Assembly: GCF_013449735.1 (NCBI RefSeq)
Contig: NZ_JACBNY010000005.1
Location: 57,438-121,437, forward strand
DNA: 64,000 bases
Direction: 5' to 3'
From: Pseudolactococcus laudensis
Lineage (GTDB): Bacteria > Bacillota > Bacilli > Lactobacillales > Streptococcaceae
Positions within the stretch are counted from its first letter, which is position 1, and each line of letters begins with the position of its first letter. The translations under genes were made by a program, and so were the position numbers. Shown in pieces: positions 37,406 through 49,545 of this stretch. The notes under the pieces are model-generated. The model was not told the DNA's origin, ran no database searches, and worked only from the letters and a program-made list of their open reading frames with translations.

Positions 37406-37602
37406 GTCTTCCTCCGAGATTTTTGATACCTTGCCAAATGGCGCAAGGCAATCGTTTGAGCGCTTTTAAGCGTTCAAGGACTGGCTTGTTAACCATGGCT
37501 AACAGGTATGAACTAGAATAATTTGAACACTATCCCACTATAGGATACTCTCCCATTTTACTATTTTTCAAGTGTTTTGTAAATGCTCCTGATAATACCA
37601 GG
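37406..37602 (-). promoter_or_regulatory. prs promoter and structured leader
   Basis: Minus strand TTTACA, 17 bp, TAAAAT (near 37560) starts a leader of about 140 nt. It can form TATCC/GGATA and AACGCTT/AAGCG hairpins and CCTTGC/GCAAGG near 37430-37450, just before the Shine-Dalgarno. No PurBox was found. Possible riboregulation, not identified. Confidence 0.4.
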
Positions 37603-38805
37603 CTAAATCAGGTCTTGGAAAATCCCTTTGACAAATAGTGCCTCATCAAAGTCTTCCAAATCTTGAATTCCTTCACCAAGTCCGACTAATTTAACTGGAA
37701 TTTGTAAAATTTGTTGAATGGTTAGGATGATACCACCTTTTGCTGAACCGTCTAGTTTTGTTAAAACAATGCCAGTCAATGGTGTGACGTTTGAAAATTC
37801 TTTAGCCTGAGAAATCGCATTTTGACCTGTTGTTGCGTCTAGAGCTAACAAAGTTTCATGTGGCGCATCTGGTAACTCACGCTTGATGATTTTACCCATT
37901 TTTTCAAGTTCTTTCATCAAGTTATCTTTATTTTGTAAACGACCAGCTGTATCAATCAGTAAAACATCAAATTGTTCAGTATTAGCACGTTTGACCGCAT
38001 CAAAAACAACAGATGCTGGGTCAGAGTTTTCTTTACCGACAACAACATCAACACCACTACGACGTGCCCATTCGACCAATTGGTCTCTGGCTCCAGCACG
38101 GAAAGTATCTGCTGCCGCAAGCAAGACTTTTTTGCCTTCATTCTTATAACGGTTCGCCAGTTTACCAATCGTTGTTGTTTTCCCTACACCGTTGACCCCA
38201 ACAAACATCATCACGGTTAAACCATCCTGAAGATTAAGTTGTGTATTCAGACCAGACTCTCCAAAATTATTGACCATTTTTTCAATGATAACACGTTTCA
38301 CATCGTCTTTTGACTTGGCATTTTGAAGTTTAACTTCTCGACGCAAATCATCTGTCAACTGGGTCGCCACATCAACACCGACATCACTCATAATCAGCGT
38401 ATCTTCTAAATCTTCGAAGAATTCTTCGTCAACAGAACGGAAATTCGCTAAAAATTCATTAAAACGGGCGCCAAATGACTTGCTCGTTTTTTTCAATGAT
38501 TTTTCGTATTTCTCCTCGATTTGTTTTTGCGTTTCAGGTTCAATTTCAGTCTTGAGTTCCGCCTCAACTTCGACATCAGCCGTTTGAGCGACAACTTCTA
38601 TCGTTTCAATCTCTTTTTCTGGTACTGATTCAGGTTCAATTTCAGATATTGGTTCACTGACAATTTCAGACTCGGATTCTAGTACAGTTTCAGCATCTGG
38701 TGTTTCTTCTGATTCTGTTAAATCAAATTTGAAAATATCTGCTGATGCATTTTCTTCAATTTGTTCTTCAACTTTTTTACCAAAAATTTTATCAAATAAG
38801 CCCAT
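37603..38805 (-). CDS. ftsY: Signal recognition particle receptor FtsY
   Basis: 400 residues: a Glu-rich acidic A domain (about 15-100), then the NG domain with GVNGVGKTTTIGKLA, DTFRAGARDQL, DTAGRLQNKDNLM and TKLDGSAKGG. It docks SRP-ribosome complexes at the membrane. GGAGG before the ATG. Its start abuts the stop of the Cof gene (1 nt), in the rnc-smc-Cof-ftsY operon. Confidence 0.96.
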   Translation of the reverse strand: MGLFDKIFGKKVEEQIEENASADIFKFDLTESEETPDAETVLESESEIVSEPISEIEPESVPEKEIETIEVVAQTADVEVEAELKTEIEPETQKQIEEKYEKSLKKTSKSFGARFNEFLANFRSVDEEFFEDLEDTLIMSDVGVDVATQLTDDLRREVKLQNAKSKDDVKRVIIEKMVNNFGESGLNTQLNLQDGLTVMMFVGVNGVGKTTTIGKLANRYKNEGKKVLLAAADTFRAGARDQLVEWARRSGVDVVVGKENSDPASVVFDAVKRANTEQFDVLLIDTAGRLQNKDNLMKELEKMGKIIKRELPDAPHETLLALDATTGQNAISQAKEFSNVTPLTGIVLTKLDGSAKGGIILTIQQILQIPVKLVGLGEGIQDLEDFDEALFVKGIFQDLI

Positions 38806-39612
38806 TTAATCCTCCAAAATATAGGTCTGAATCGCCCATGCAACACCATGCTCATCATTTGTAACCGGTGCGACAACATCTGCTAATGCTTTAACTTCAG
38901 GGGTCGCATTCTTCATTGCAATACCAAGCCCTGCCCATTCTAGCATAGCCAGATCATTTTCCTCATCTCCCATTGCCATAACAGCAGTTTTATCAATACC
39001 TAAAATTGCTGTTAACTTGTCAAGACCAAACGACTTGACCACACCTTTAGGCATGATTTCTAGTAGAATATCCCGAGACTTGAAAATCTCATATTTTTCC
39101 TTTAAAACGGCTGGAATTTTAGGGATTTGTTGATCCAGAAAATCGGCATTAATAGCGCTAACAGCCTTGTTAAAGATAATATCACGCGGTATCGTATCAA
39201 ATGGTCCCTCTACAAAATCAAGAAAAGGACTGAAACTCTGGTAAAGTGAGCTAGAATTAGTTTCATAAGCGACACCTTCGGAAATAACATCAAGTGGCAA
39301 GTCAAGTTGCGCAAGCGCCTCATGAATCGCTACTAAATCATCATAAGAAAAAGTTTTCTTTGATAAAATTTCTCCGTTATTACGTTGAACCAAGCCACCG
39401 TTAAAGGTAATCGAGTATTCTGATGCCACCAGTAAATCTAGCTCAGTCAAAATATGCTCAATCGCTTTTAATGGTCGACCGGTTGTAATCACGACATGAA
39501 CACCTACTGCTTGCGCTTGTTTAATAGCGACTTTATTTTCAGAAGAAATCTGCTTGTCATGCGTCAATAAGGTCCCATCTAAATCTAGTGCTAATAATTT
39601 TATTTTTGACAT
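38806..39612 (-). CDS. Cof-type HAD phosphatase
   Basis: 268 residues, HAD subfamily IIB: LALDLDGTLL (nucleophile Asp and DxD), TTGRP, the conserved Lys in KGVVKSFGLDKL, and MGDEENDLAMLEWAG. Probably a sugar-phosphate or nucleotide phosphatase (YidA-like); the substrate is unknown. It lies between smc and ftsY, as in streptococci. Confidence 0.9.
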   Translation of the reverse strand: MSKIKLLALDLDGTLLTHDKQISSENKVAIKQAQAVGVHVVITTGRPLKAIEHILTELDLLVASEYSITFNGGLVQRNNGEILSKKTFSYDDLVAIHEALAQLDLPLDVISEGVAYETNSSSLYQSFSPFLDFVEGPFDTIPRDIIFNKAVSAINADFLDQQIPKIPAVLKEKYEIFKSRDILLEIMPKGVVKSFGLDKLTAILGIDKTAVMAMGDEENDLAMLEWAGLGIAMKNATPEVKALADVVAPVTNDEHGVAWAIQTYILED

Positions 39613-39635
39613 TTTAAAGGGCCTCTTTCTTATTT

Positions 39636-42600
39636 TTATTGCTTATCTGCCGCCACAAAATCTTTCAGCTTAACTGAAACAATTTTCGAGACGCCACCTT
39701 CCTGCATGGTCACACCATACATCGCTTTAGCCGCCTTCATTGTCCCTTTTCTGTGGGTCACAACGATAAACTGACTGCTTTCGTCGAAACGCGTCATATA
39801 ATCTCCGAAACGTTTAACATTCGCCTCATCTAGCGCCGCCTCAACTTCGTCGAGGACGACGAATGGTACTGTCCGAACACGTATAATAGCGAAGAGTAAG
39901 GCAAGTGCCGTAAGGGATTTTTCGCCCCCACTCATGAGGTTGAGACTAGCAAGTTTTTTACCAGGTGGCTGAACAGCAATCTCAATTCCAGCATCTAATA
40001 AATCCTCAGATGTTAAGATAAGATCAGCCTGACCACCACCAAACATTTGCGTGAAGGTCTTTTGAAATGACTCTCTAATCGCCTCAAAAGTTGATTTAAA
40101 GCGAACCTTTACCTCATCATCCATATCATTGATTGTAGATTCTAGCAATGCTTTAGCTTTAAGCAAATCTTCTTTTTGCGTATTGAGAAACTCACGGCGT
40201 TCATTAACTTCATCAAATTGTTCAATCGCTGCTAGATTAATTGGCCCGAGTTTTCTGATTTGCACTTCTAATGCTTGCAACTGACGTTCACTTTCTGGCA
40301 GACTAACTAAGTCTTCTGCTTGTTCCTGCGCAGCATCAAAACTCATTTGATAGTCATTAACCAGTTTGTTTTGACGACTTCTCAATTTGTTTTCAGACGT
40401 TTCAAGTGACAATTCCAGTCTTGTTTTCTGAGCTAATTGGTCTTGACGTTGCTTAATATTCACCGCGTTTGCATCATCCAAATCTTCGATTTGGGCAGTC
40501 AAATCTTCGCGCTCGAAACGTAGACTGACGAGTTTAATATTAGCTGCCTCTAGTTTGTCCGTAACTTGGGTGAGATTAGACGTCAAACTTTCGAGACGCG
40601 TCTCATCATTTAAATCCGATGCATTGGTCTCATTTTGTCTGGTTAAAGGCTCAACCTCAGCATCCAATGTGCCTTTCTCAACAGTTAACCGTTTGATTTC
40701 ACCTGTCGTATGACGAACATCGGATGTGATTTCAGAAAGTTTCAGTTGACTATCTTGCAACTCTCGACGCAAGTTCTCCGTCAGTGCTTTGACTTGTGAC
40801 TGACTACTTTTCACTTCGGAAATATCGGTGTTAATCTGTGTTTTCTTATTTTGAATTGCAGCAAGAGCAGACTGATGCGCCTCATTTTCAAGCGTAAGCT
40901 TGTCAATAAGGGCTTGCTCATCAGACGCATTGGATAAGGCCAAACGACTTTCTAAATCTTGCTTACTTTCCAAGAGGGCTTGCTCTTTTAAGCTGTATTC
41001 TTGACTTTCTAGCCTTGCTGCCTCACCTTTTTGACGTAAGTCTGCCAAAGTCGTTGTCAAGGCTGTTTTTTGATGTTGTAAGTCTTGCAAGTCTTTTTCA
41101 AAACCACGAACAGTCTGGTCCAAAACTGCAACTTTTTGTGTCAAATCATCAATTTCGACATTGGTAAAAGTCGTTGAATTTTTCTTATTCGCACCACCTG
41201 AGAAAGACCCACCAGGTCTAATTTCTGTTCCATCTAGGGCAACGATTCGGGCTGTAAAATTCAATGCACGGGCAATTTTTGTCGCATTATCATTCGTATC
41301 AACGATAAGGACACTCCCTAATAAATTTGAAATTGCTGGTGCAATTTTTTCATCATAGGTGACTAAGTTTTGTGCTGTATCAATGAAACCTGGCATATTA
41401 GCAACCTGATTCGTTTTGCCAAAATGACGGGGTTTAATTGTCGTCAAGGGTAGGAAGGTCGCACGTCCTAAGCGTTGCGCTCTTAGGAAATTAATGGCTG
41501 ATTTCGCGGATTGCTCATCTGAAACGATAATATTTTGAGCGCCCCCTGCCAACGCAATATCCATCGCCGTAGCATACTGTTTATCAAAACTCACCAAATC
41601 AGCCACTGCACCAATTATACCTGGCAACTTATCAGAGGTTTGTAAGACGGCTTTAACACCTTGATAGAAATTGGCATGACTAGCTCGGATATTTTCCAGA
41701 CTCGTTAAACGTGCCTTACCTTTATTCAGCTCATCCATAGCCGAAAACAAACGATTCTGTGTCTGACTAATATCTGCTTCTAACTTTTTGAATTGCGTAT
41801 CTGCTGTACTGTACTGGCTTAAAAGCTGGTCTAACTCTAGTTTCAAGGTTTCAGAGCGTTGGGTTGTTGCCTCTAACTCTACTTTTAAGCTATCATATTT
41901 TTCAGATAATGCTTGATTTTCATCAGACTTGCTGGCAGCATTCGCTCTGATATTATCTAACTCTGATGTGTTTTTGGTAATGGCATTCGATAGCTGAGCT
42001 TCTTGGTTCACTAAGTCTACAAATTCTGCTCGCAAACGCTCAATGACATCATCTGGATTTTCAGAAAAGTTATCTAATTTACCTTGTAGAGTTTGAATCT
42101 GCGTTTCCAAATCATCTTTTAAGACTTGTTTTTTTTCAAGTTTGTCCGTTAAACTTGTCAGGTTCTCAGAAATCTCAGCTACTTTATTTGTGAGATTTGC
42201 GATGCGTGCCTCACGTTCTGCCGCAGACTTTTGAGACATCTGAGCTTGACTGTGAAAAATATCAATTTTGGACTGAAAATCAGATTTTGCTGTCGTTAAT
42301 TGTAAAATCTCAGTCTGTAATTTTTCTTGTTCTGATTCAACGGCTGAACGTTGTTGTTTTAATTTAAGCACATCTCGCTCAAAGACTTCCTGTGCCGCAT
42401 CAAGCTGAGCTAAGGTCTGCTGCACTTCTTTAAATTGCGCTTGCGCACTCTCATAGCTGACTTTTTCAGCAATGATTTGTGCGACTAAAACAGATATTTC
42501 AAGTTTCGCACGTTTATCATCGAATTCACGGAATTTAATTGCGACATCACGTTGCGCACGCAAGGGCGTTAACTGACCATCTAATTCGTAAATGATATCA

Positions 42601-43172
42601 TCTAAGCGGCCCATGTTTTCTTGTGTCGCTGATAATTTAGATTCTGTTTCTTTCTTGCGATTTTTGTACTTTAAAACACCAGCGGCTTCTTCAAAAATGG
42701 CGCGACGTTCTTCTGGTTTGCTGTTAAAAATCGACTCTATCTTCCCTTGAGAAATGATAGAAAAGCTATCACGACCAAGACCGGTATCCGTGAACAATTC
42801 ATGAACATCTTTCAGTCGGACTTTTTTGCCGTTAATCAAAAACTCGCTATCACCATTACGATATAGACGACGTGTAATGACAACTGTTGCCTCACTTGGT
42901 AGATAACCGTCGGCATTATCAAAAGTGACAATGACTTCTGCATAATTGAGCGCACGGCGTTTTTGCGTTCCTGCAAAAATAATATCAGGCATTTTAGCGC
43001 CACGCAGACTTTTAGCAGACTGCTCGCCTAGAGCCCAACGTAAACTCTCGGTGACGTTTGACTTGCCTGAACCATTTGGTCCGACAATCGCTGTCACGCC
43101 CGTATCAAAGGTAATTTTTGTCCGATCAGCAAAAGATTTAAAACCGACCATTTCGATTTGTTTCAAATACAT
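39636..43172 (-). CDS. smc: Chromosome segregation protein SMC
   Basis: 1178 residues with the full SMC plan: Walker A GPNGSGKSN (about 32), Q-loop, two long coiled coils (about 170-500 and 670-1000), a hinge (PGIIGAVADLVSF; GRATFLPL), the signature LMSGGEKSLTALALLFAI and Walker B FVVLDEVEAALDEAN. With ScpA/B it condenses and segregates chromosomes. AAGGAT before the ATG; 2 bp after the rnc stop. Confidence 0.97.
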   Translation of the reverse strand: MYLKQIEMVGFKSFADRTKITFDTGVTAIVGPNGSGKSNVTESLRWALGEQSAKSLRGAKMPDIIFAGTQKRRALNYAEVIVTFDNADGYLPSEATVVITRRLYRNGDSEFLINGKKVRLKDVHELFTDTGLGRDSFSIISQGKIESIFNSKPEERRAIFEEAAGVLKYKNRKKETESKLSATQENMGRLDDIIYELDGQLTPLRAQRDVAIKFREFDDKRAKLEISVLVAQIIAEKVSYESAQAQFKEVQQTLAQLDAAQEVFERDVLKLKQQRSAVESEQEKLQTEILQLTTAKSDFQSKIDIFHSQAQMSQKSAAEREARIANLTNKVAEISENLTSLTDKLEKKQVLKDDLETQIQTLQGKLDNFSENPDDVIERLRAEFVDLVNQEAQLSNAITKNTSELDNIRANAASKSDENQALSEKYDSLKVELEATTQRSETLKLELDQLLSQYSTADTQFKKLEADISQTQNRLFSAMDELNKGKARLTSLENIRASHANFYQGVKAVLQTSDKLPGIIGAVADLVSFDKQYATAMDIALAGGAQNIIVSDEQSAKSAINFLRAQRLGRATFLPLTTIKPRHFGKTNQVANMPGFIDTAQNLVTYDEKIAPAISNLLGSVLIVDTNDNATKIARALNFTARIVALDGTEIRPGGSFSGGANKKNSTTFTNVEIDDLTQKVAVLDQTVRGFEKDLQDLQHQKTALTTTLADLRQKGEAARLESQEYSLKEQALLESKQDLESRLALSNASDEQALIDKLTLENEAHQSALAAIQNKKTQINTDISEVKSSQSQVKALTENLRRELQDSQLKLSEITSDVRHTTGEIKRLTVEKGTLDAEVEPLTRQNETNASDLNDETRLESLTSNLTQVTDKLEAANIKLVSLRFEREDLTAQIEDLDDANAVNIKQRQDQLAQKTRLELSLETSENKLRSRQNKLVNDYQMSFDAAQEQAEDLVSLPESERQLQALEVQIRKLGPINLAAIEQFDEVNERREFLNTQKEDLLKAKALLESTINDMDDEVKVRFKSTFEAIRESFQKTFTQMFGGGQADLILTSEDLLDAGIEIAVQPPGKKLASLNLMSGGEKSLTALALLFAIIRVRTVPFVVLDEVEAALDEANVKRFGDYMTRFDESSQFIVVTHRKGTMKAAKAMYGVTMQEGGVSKIVSVKLKDFVAADKQ

Positions 43173-43174
43173 GC

Positions 43175-43894
43175 TTAGTTATCCTTTTGTTGATTTTTCT
43201 GCTTTAAGAAAGCCGAGCGTGCCGCATCTTGCTCCGCAATTTTCTTGGATTTTCCTTTGCCGTGACCAATAGTACGTCCTTCAAATACCACATCCACCTC
43301 AAAAACAGGCGCATGCACTGGACCACTTTTGCCAACGACGACATATTCAAGTGGAATTTTATTATTTTTATCAATTTGACCTGCTGTATAAAAAATCTCT
43401 TGTAAGGCAGATTTATAGTCCGTAACTTTATCATAAGACCCATTTTCAATCTCAGGAATCATCACATCATAAATAAATTTTTTAACTGCAGCTAAATCTT
43501 TATCCATTAATAAGGCACCCAGAAAAGCTTCAAATAAATTTTCTAGATTGGCATCATTTTCACGGCCACCACTCTTTTCTTCGCCATTCCCGAGTTTCAA
43601 ATACTGATCAAACCCTAGTTTACGCGAAAAGTCCGCAAGAGATTCTCTGCGAACGATTGAAATTTTCTTTTCAGTTAAAACACCTTCACGCTCGTGCGGG
43701 TAGGCTTTGTAAAGGTATTCGACAATGATAAATCCTAGCGCCGCATCCCCTAAAAACTCTAAGCGTTCATTATGAAAGACGCTTGAGTTTTTGTGTTCAA
43801 AATAATAAGATTTGTGTGTAAAAGCCTCTTCTAATAGCTCAGGCTTATCAAAACTAATCTGAAACGCTCTTAATTTTTCTTGTAAAGTTTCCAT
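43175..43894 (-). CDS. rnc: Ribonuclease III
   Basis: 239 residues from the ATG giving METLQEKLRAF. The RNase III signature NERLEFLGDAALGFI with catalytic Glu/Asp, second acidic cluster ENLFEAFLGALLMD, and a C-terminal dsRNA-binding domain (GKGKSKKIAEQDAARSAF). It processes rRNA and structured mRNAs. The start follows family length and a -10 that ends 7 nt before this ATG; 12 in-frame upstream codons cross that promoter. First gene of the smc operon. Confidence 0.94.
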   Translation of the reverse strand: METLQEKLRAFQISFDKPELLEEAFTHKSYYFEHKNSSVFHNERLEFLGDAALGFIIVEYLYKAYPHEREGVLTEKKISIVRRESLADFSRKLGFDQYLKLGNGEEKSGGRENDANLENLFEAFLGALLMDKDLAAVKKFIYDVMIPEIENGSYDKVTDYKSALQEIFYTAGQIDKNNKIPLEYVVVGKSGPVHAPVFEVDVVFEGRTIGHGKGKSKKIAEQDAARSAFLKQKNQQKDN

Positions 43895-43910
43895 TGTTCC
43901 TATTATATCA
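43895..43910 (-). promoter_or_regulatory. rnc extended -10 adjacent to ATG (leaderless)
   Basis: Minus strand: TGA TATAAT (hexamer 43907-43902), seven bases (AGGAACA), ATG at 43894. The AGGA looks like a Shine-Dalgarno but would be outside the mRNA if transcription starts 7 nt after the -10. Confidence 0.55.
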
Positions 43911-43967
43911 AAAAGTACCGATTTTCGCACTTTCCCATCAATCAGGCCTAATCATGATATTCTGAAT

Positions 43968-44594
43968 CTATCTTAAAACCTTGTCATCATAAAAATCATG
44001 CGCCTCGATTAACCATGGATGCATAACCAATAAATCACTATTATATAAATAATCGATAAAGAATTGAGTCGCAATATCAAGAGAAAGATTAAAAGCTTGT
44101 AACAAGTCTAAAAGATATGGCGGCGTCCCTTCTCCATCCCACTTTATTTTATCTGCAAGACAAACGACTTTTTCTAAATCTGTCGCATTTGCGTGAAGAG
44201 TTGTATGATAAGTGATCGCACTTAAAATTTCTGATGATGTTATCCCAAAAATATCTGCCGCAAAATAGGCGGAAAATTTACCATGTAAAAGCATTGGTAC
44301 CGCACGTTCCTCAGCTAGGACAGCAATACCAAGTAGCTCCGCAAGTGCAATCCGCTGTTCATTTGGTATTAACCCACCGATATCATGCAATAAGCCAGCC
44401 GTAAATGCTGCATCTTCATCCAAATCAAACCGTTTCGCAAGCCTTTTCGCCTCATTGGCAACATTTAATAAATGCCGCCACAAATAGGCGTGTGTCGCTT
44501 GATTTGCAGTACAAACCCGCTTAACATCTTCAATGACATCACCCGTCATCGGCACATTAAAGTAGCACCCCTTCACGTCATCATATAAAGTCAT
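43968..44594 (-). CDS. HD-domain phosphohydrolase, YqeK-like
   Basis: 208 residues. HD motifs: HAYLWRHLLNVANEA, GLLHDIGG, LLHGKFSAYFA and AITYHTTLH, then LADKI. The pattern resembles YqeK, which hydrolyses diadenosine tetraphosphate symmetrically, but here it lies beside an acetyltransferase rather than nadD, so the substrate is open. It overlaps the upstream GNAT gene by 4 bp. Confidence 0.75.
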   Translation of the reverse strand: MTLYDDVKGCYFNVPMTGDVIEDVKRVCTANQATHAYLWRHLLNVANEAKRLAKRFDLDEDAAFTAGLLHDIGGLIPNEQRIALAELLGIAVLAEERAVPMLLHGKFSAYFAADIFGITSSEILSAITYHTTLHANATDLEKVVCLADKIKWDGEGTPPYLLDLLQAFNLSLDIATQFFIDYLYNSDLLVMHPWLIEAHDFYDDKVLR

Positions 44595-45049
44595 TGCCCT
44601 AACCTCATCACCACTTGGTTGCGCAATAACTCACCATTCTCATAAATTGGCTCAGCATAATGCGTAACAAAATAATCCTTGACTACTTCAACAATTTTAA
44701 AACCGACGGATCCATATAAACCAATCGCATCGACCGTCAAGTCACCCGTTCTTATCCAAATCACGGCTTGGGCATCACGCGATAAAACATACGCAAGCGC
44801 ATCAGTCATCAAGGCTCTGCCAATACCTTGCCTAAAGTAGGCTGGGTCAACAGACACATTCATAATTTCATAGTGATGATCATCTGACAATGGCATCAGC
44901 ACCAACACGCCTAATATAGCCTGCTCACCATTTTCAGCAACAAACACACGAGACTTTGAAATGTAAGCCTCGACAATCGCACGATCTGGGTCAGCGTTTA
45001 ATAATAGTGTCCACGGTAGTGGCTCACCCGACTTCAATTCTCTTATCAT
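44591..45049 (-). CDS. GNAT family N-acetyltransferase
   Basis: 152 residues from the ATG (MIRELKSGEPLP); a TTG 18 nt upstream would extend it. The acetyl-CoA-binding motif is VSVDPAYFRQGIGRALM and the later strand LYGSVGFK. The substrate is unknown. A terminator hairpin lies just before it, so it may use its own weak promoter or readthrough. Confidence 0.8.
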   Translation of the reverse strand: MIRELKSGEPLPWTLLLNADPDRAIVEAYISKSRVFVAENGEQAILGVLVLMPLSDDHHYEIMNVSVDPAYFRQGIGRALMTDALAYVLSRDAQAVIWIRTGDLTVDAIGLYGSVGFKIVEVVKDYFVTHYAEPIYENGELLRNQVVMRLGQ

Positions 45050-45065
45050 CTTTAACTTAGATACC

Positions 45066-45090
45066 AAAAATAAGGAGTCTCCTCCTTATT
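45066..45090 (-). terminator. Terminator after the DUF1622 gene
   Basis: AATAAGGAG pairs with CTCCTTATT around a 4-nt loop, T-run on the minus strand, 10 bp after the DUF1622 stop. Confidence 0.8.
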
Positions 45091-45098
45091 CCCTCTTA

Positions 45099-45434
45099 TT
45101 ATTTGTTTTCTATTTCCTGATCAATTTCCTTACCTAAAAAGTAAGAAATGACTGTTCGAATCACAACCAAAGCCGCAAGTTTACCAATATCCTCAAAAGT
45201 TGGTTTAATAATACTTTCAACAATATCTGCTGCAATCAAAATTTCTAATGAGAAAAGCACGTAAGCCCCAAGATCATTTTTGATTGTGCGCAAAACACTC
45301 GCCTTATCAGCGTGACTCACTTCATTTTTGACAAATTTGAATGTTGCTTTTACGACACCACAAATCAAGACCAAAACGGCCACAGTATTCATGGCCAGAA
45401 TCAGCAACTCACAAATTTCAGTAGTTATCTCCAT
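45099..45434 (-). CDS. DUF1622 family membrane protein
   Basis: 111 residues with three hydrophobic helices (about 8-28, 48-68, 75-98), resembling DUF1622; function unknown. It starts 2 nt after the metG stop and is followed by a terminator, so it is the last gene of the metG transcript. Confidence 0.8.
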   Translation of the reverse strand: MEITTEICELLILAMNTVAVLVLICGVVKATFKFVKNEVSHADKASVLRTIKNDLGAYVLFSLEILIAADIVESIIKPTFEDIGKLAALVVIRTVISYFLGKEIDQEIENK

Positions 45435-45436
45435 TT

Positions 45437-47452
<2,016 letters not shown>

Positions 47453-47565
47453 TCAATCCTCTTTCAAGACGTCAGATGAGACGCCGTAATCCCTCTTATT
47501 ATACCATATTTTTAAAACAATCGCTATCCTACTTGGATAGCGATTGTTAGTTTATTCTTGTTACT

Positions 47566-49424
47566 TTAACGTTTCTTTTTTACTATAAACCACCCTAAAA
47601 GGACGAGTACGATCAAACCACCTAACAGCTTGAACAAAAGACTATTTGATTCACCTGTTTCTGGTAACTGGTCTGTTTTCTGAGTTGCTGACGTATTGCC
47701 TGCCTGAGTAGGTTGACTCGTTTGATCTGCCACAACTGGTGCCTGCTCTTTTGAAGGCTGAGTTGGCAGTGTTGGGTTAACCGGTTTTTCTGGATCTACC
47801 GGTTTCTCGGGATCTACCGGATCAAGGGGATGATAAGTATTCACAAACGTTGCATCGCCTTCATAAATCGGCGTCGCAACAAGTTGGCCTTTTTCGTCAA
47901 CGACTTTAGCAGTGACTTTAAGCTCATGCTCATCATAAGTCATGCCGGCTTCATTTCCCTTGACTTCGTTAATGGTATAGGTATAATCTCCTGCCTTATC
48001 GTAGGTAATTGCATCAAAATTAATCATTCCATCTGCACCATTAGTTTGAGTCTCAATCACACTACCTTCTGAATTTTTCAACTCAAACTCATAGTTTGCT
48101 GCCATTAAAGGTTTACCTTTAAGAATTTTTTGCGCTTTTAAGCTGGCTGTTGCTTCAGAAGGGTGGTAAGTGTTGGTAATGTCGTAACCGTTAAATTCGG
48201 CTGTATAGTTAGGGACGGGAACCTCTTCCACACGGTATTGATATTTAGCATGATTTTCATCAAAATTCGGTAAATTCGAAAAGCTAAAGTGCCAATCAGC
48301 ATCTGCTGTCACAGACTGCGTATCAATCTTATTATTATTTTGATAAAGTTCAAGCTCAATTGATGAAGGTCGTACGCCTGCTGCATCATCGTTGTCTAAC
48401 CAAGTTTTCACACCTGCTACTGTGACACTTGTGCCACTATTGCCGCCACCGCCAGCAATTTTTACAAATTCTGTATCAGTTTTTGTTGCAAATCCATCAC
48501 CCGTTAAAGTGCCTACATTACTATATTGGTCTGACGCAACATCATCTGTAATTCGACTCATATAATTAATATAAACTGGACCTTTTAGATCACCAAATGT
48601 CACTGTAAAATGCGTATCATCGGTCATGTTAATCATACTATTCGGAATAAGTTCACCAGCTTTAGCATACCAATTATCTTCCCAACCGATGACATAAAAG
48701 CCTGAAACTGAACCCGGTACGAGTTTTTGATTTGGTCCAAGCTCATCCTGAAAAATAGCATTATTAATCGTCGTATCTAGATTCTCTGAAAAATTAATAC
48801 GCGCTGTCCAGTGGATTAAAGCTGGATCCTCAGCATCTATATATCCCCACTTTTTAATGCCTTCATTATCCTCTGGTCGGAAACTTCCTGACGCAATCGT
48901 AACTGTTGATGAGATATTTTCCGTCCATTTGATTTCGACCTTCTCATCAAACGAAACTTTTCCTTCAACCCATTTTACACCAAGATAGAACTGGCCATTT
49001 ATAGCGGCCGTCTCAGCTTCCGTGATAGCATCTGTAAAAGTAATCACGATATCTCCAGTCGTCGGACTGACCTGAGCATTACCAATTGTATTACCCTGTT
49101 CATCATTGATACCGAACGCCGCTGAATTTCCCAATCCCAGTACCTCAGGTACTTTGAGAGTCATCGTATCTCCAGGCTGAATTATTGTACCCGCTGGAAT
49201 TTTAAAATTCCATTGCGCTCGCATATCATCATACATCCCGAAAGATTCTTTTACTTGACCTGCACTTGTAGCTCAGCATTTGTAATGAACTGATCGCCCC
49301 AGTCTTTAGCAGCTCTTTGTGGTTCCCCTTCTCCAAGCGGTGCTGCAAGTGCTACTGAACTCGTATTCACGAGTGACAGTAACACTATCACAATACCCAA
49401 CATACTTTGAATTTTTTTTAACAT
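47566..49424 (-). pseudogene. LPXTG-anchored adhesin with Cna-B and pilin-like domains, frameshifted near the N-terminus
   Basis: ATG at 49424 with AAAGGGG upstream opens a signal peptide (MLKKIQSMLGIVIVLL... ALAAP) and 57 codons, ending at TAA 49251. One base out of frame, 556 codons continue from KESFGMYDDM to LPETGES, a membrane helix and KKKR. Domains: adhesin-type N-terminal domains (to about residue 275 of the long frame), a Cna-B repeat (GVKTWLDNDD), an isopeptide pilin-like domain (ASLKAQKILKGKPL), a proline stalk with DPEKPV repeats, and the sortase signal. The gene lacks one base near 49258-49263. Mutation, phase variation or sequencing error are all possible. Confidence 0.8.
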
Positions 49425-49516
49425 TTTTTCCCCTTTAATTAGTTAACAATTCTTTTTTTAAATTTTTGAAATACAATAAATAACGAAAAACTATCTGTAA
49501 ATTTAACGCTATTTGA

Positions 49517-49545
49517 ATTATATTAGATTATTAAGCGTTTGTCAA
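49517..49545 (-). promoter_or_regulatory. Perfect consensus promoter of the adhesin gene
   Basis: Minus strand TTGACA (49545-49540), 17 bp, TATAAT (49522-49517): an exact sigma-A consensus, with an AT-rich leader of about 85 nt. The adhesin gene is therefore probably strongly transcribed despite the frameshift. Confidence 0.8.

Noticed and set aside
37406..37602. PurR box upstream of prs
   Set aside because: No CCGAAC-type PurBox motif is present on either strand of the leader or promoter.
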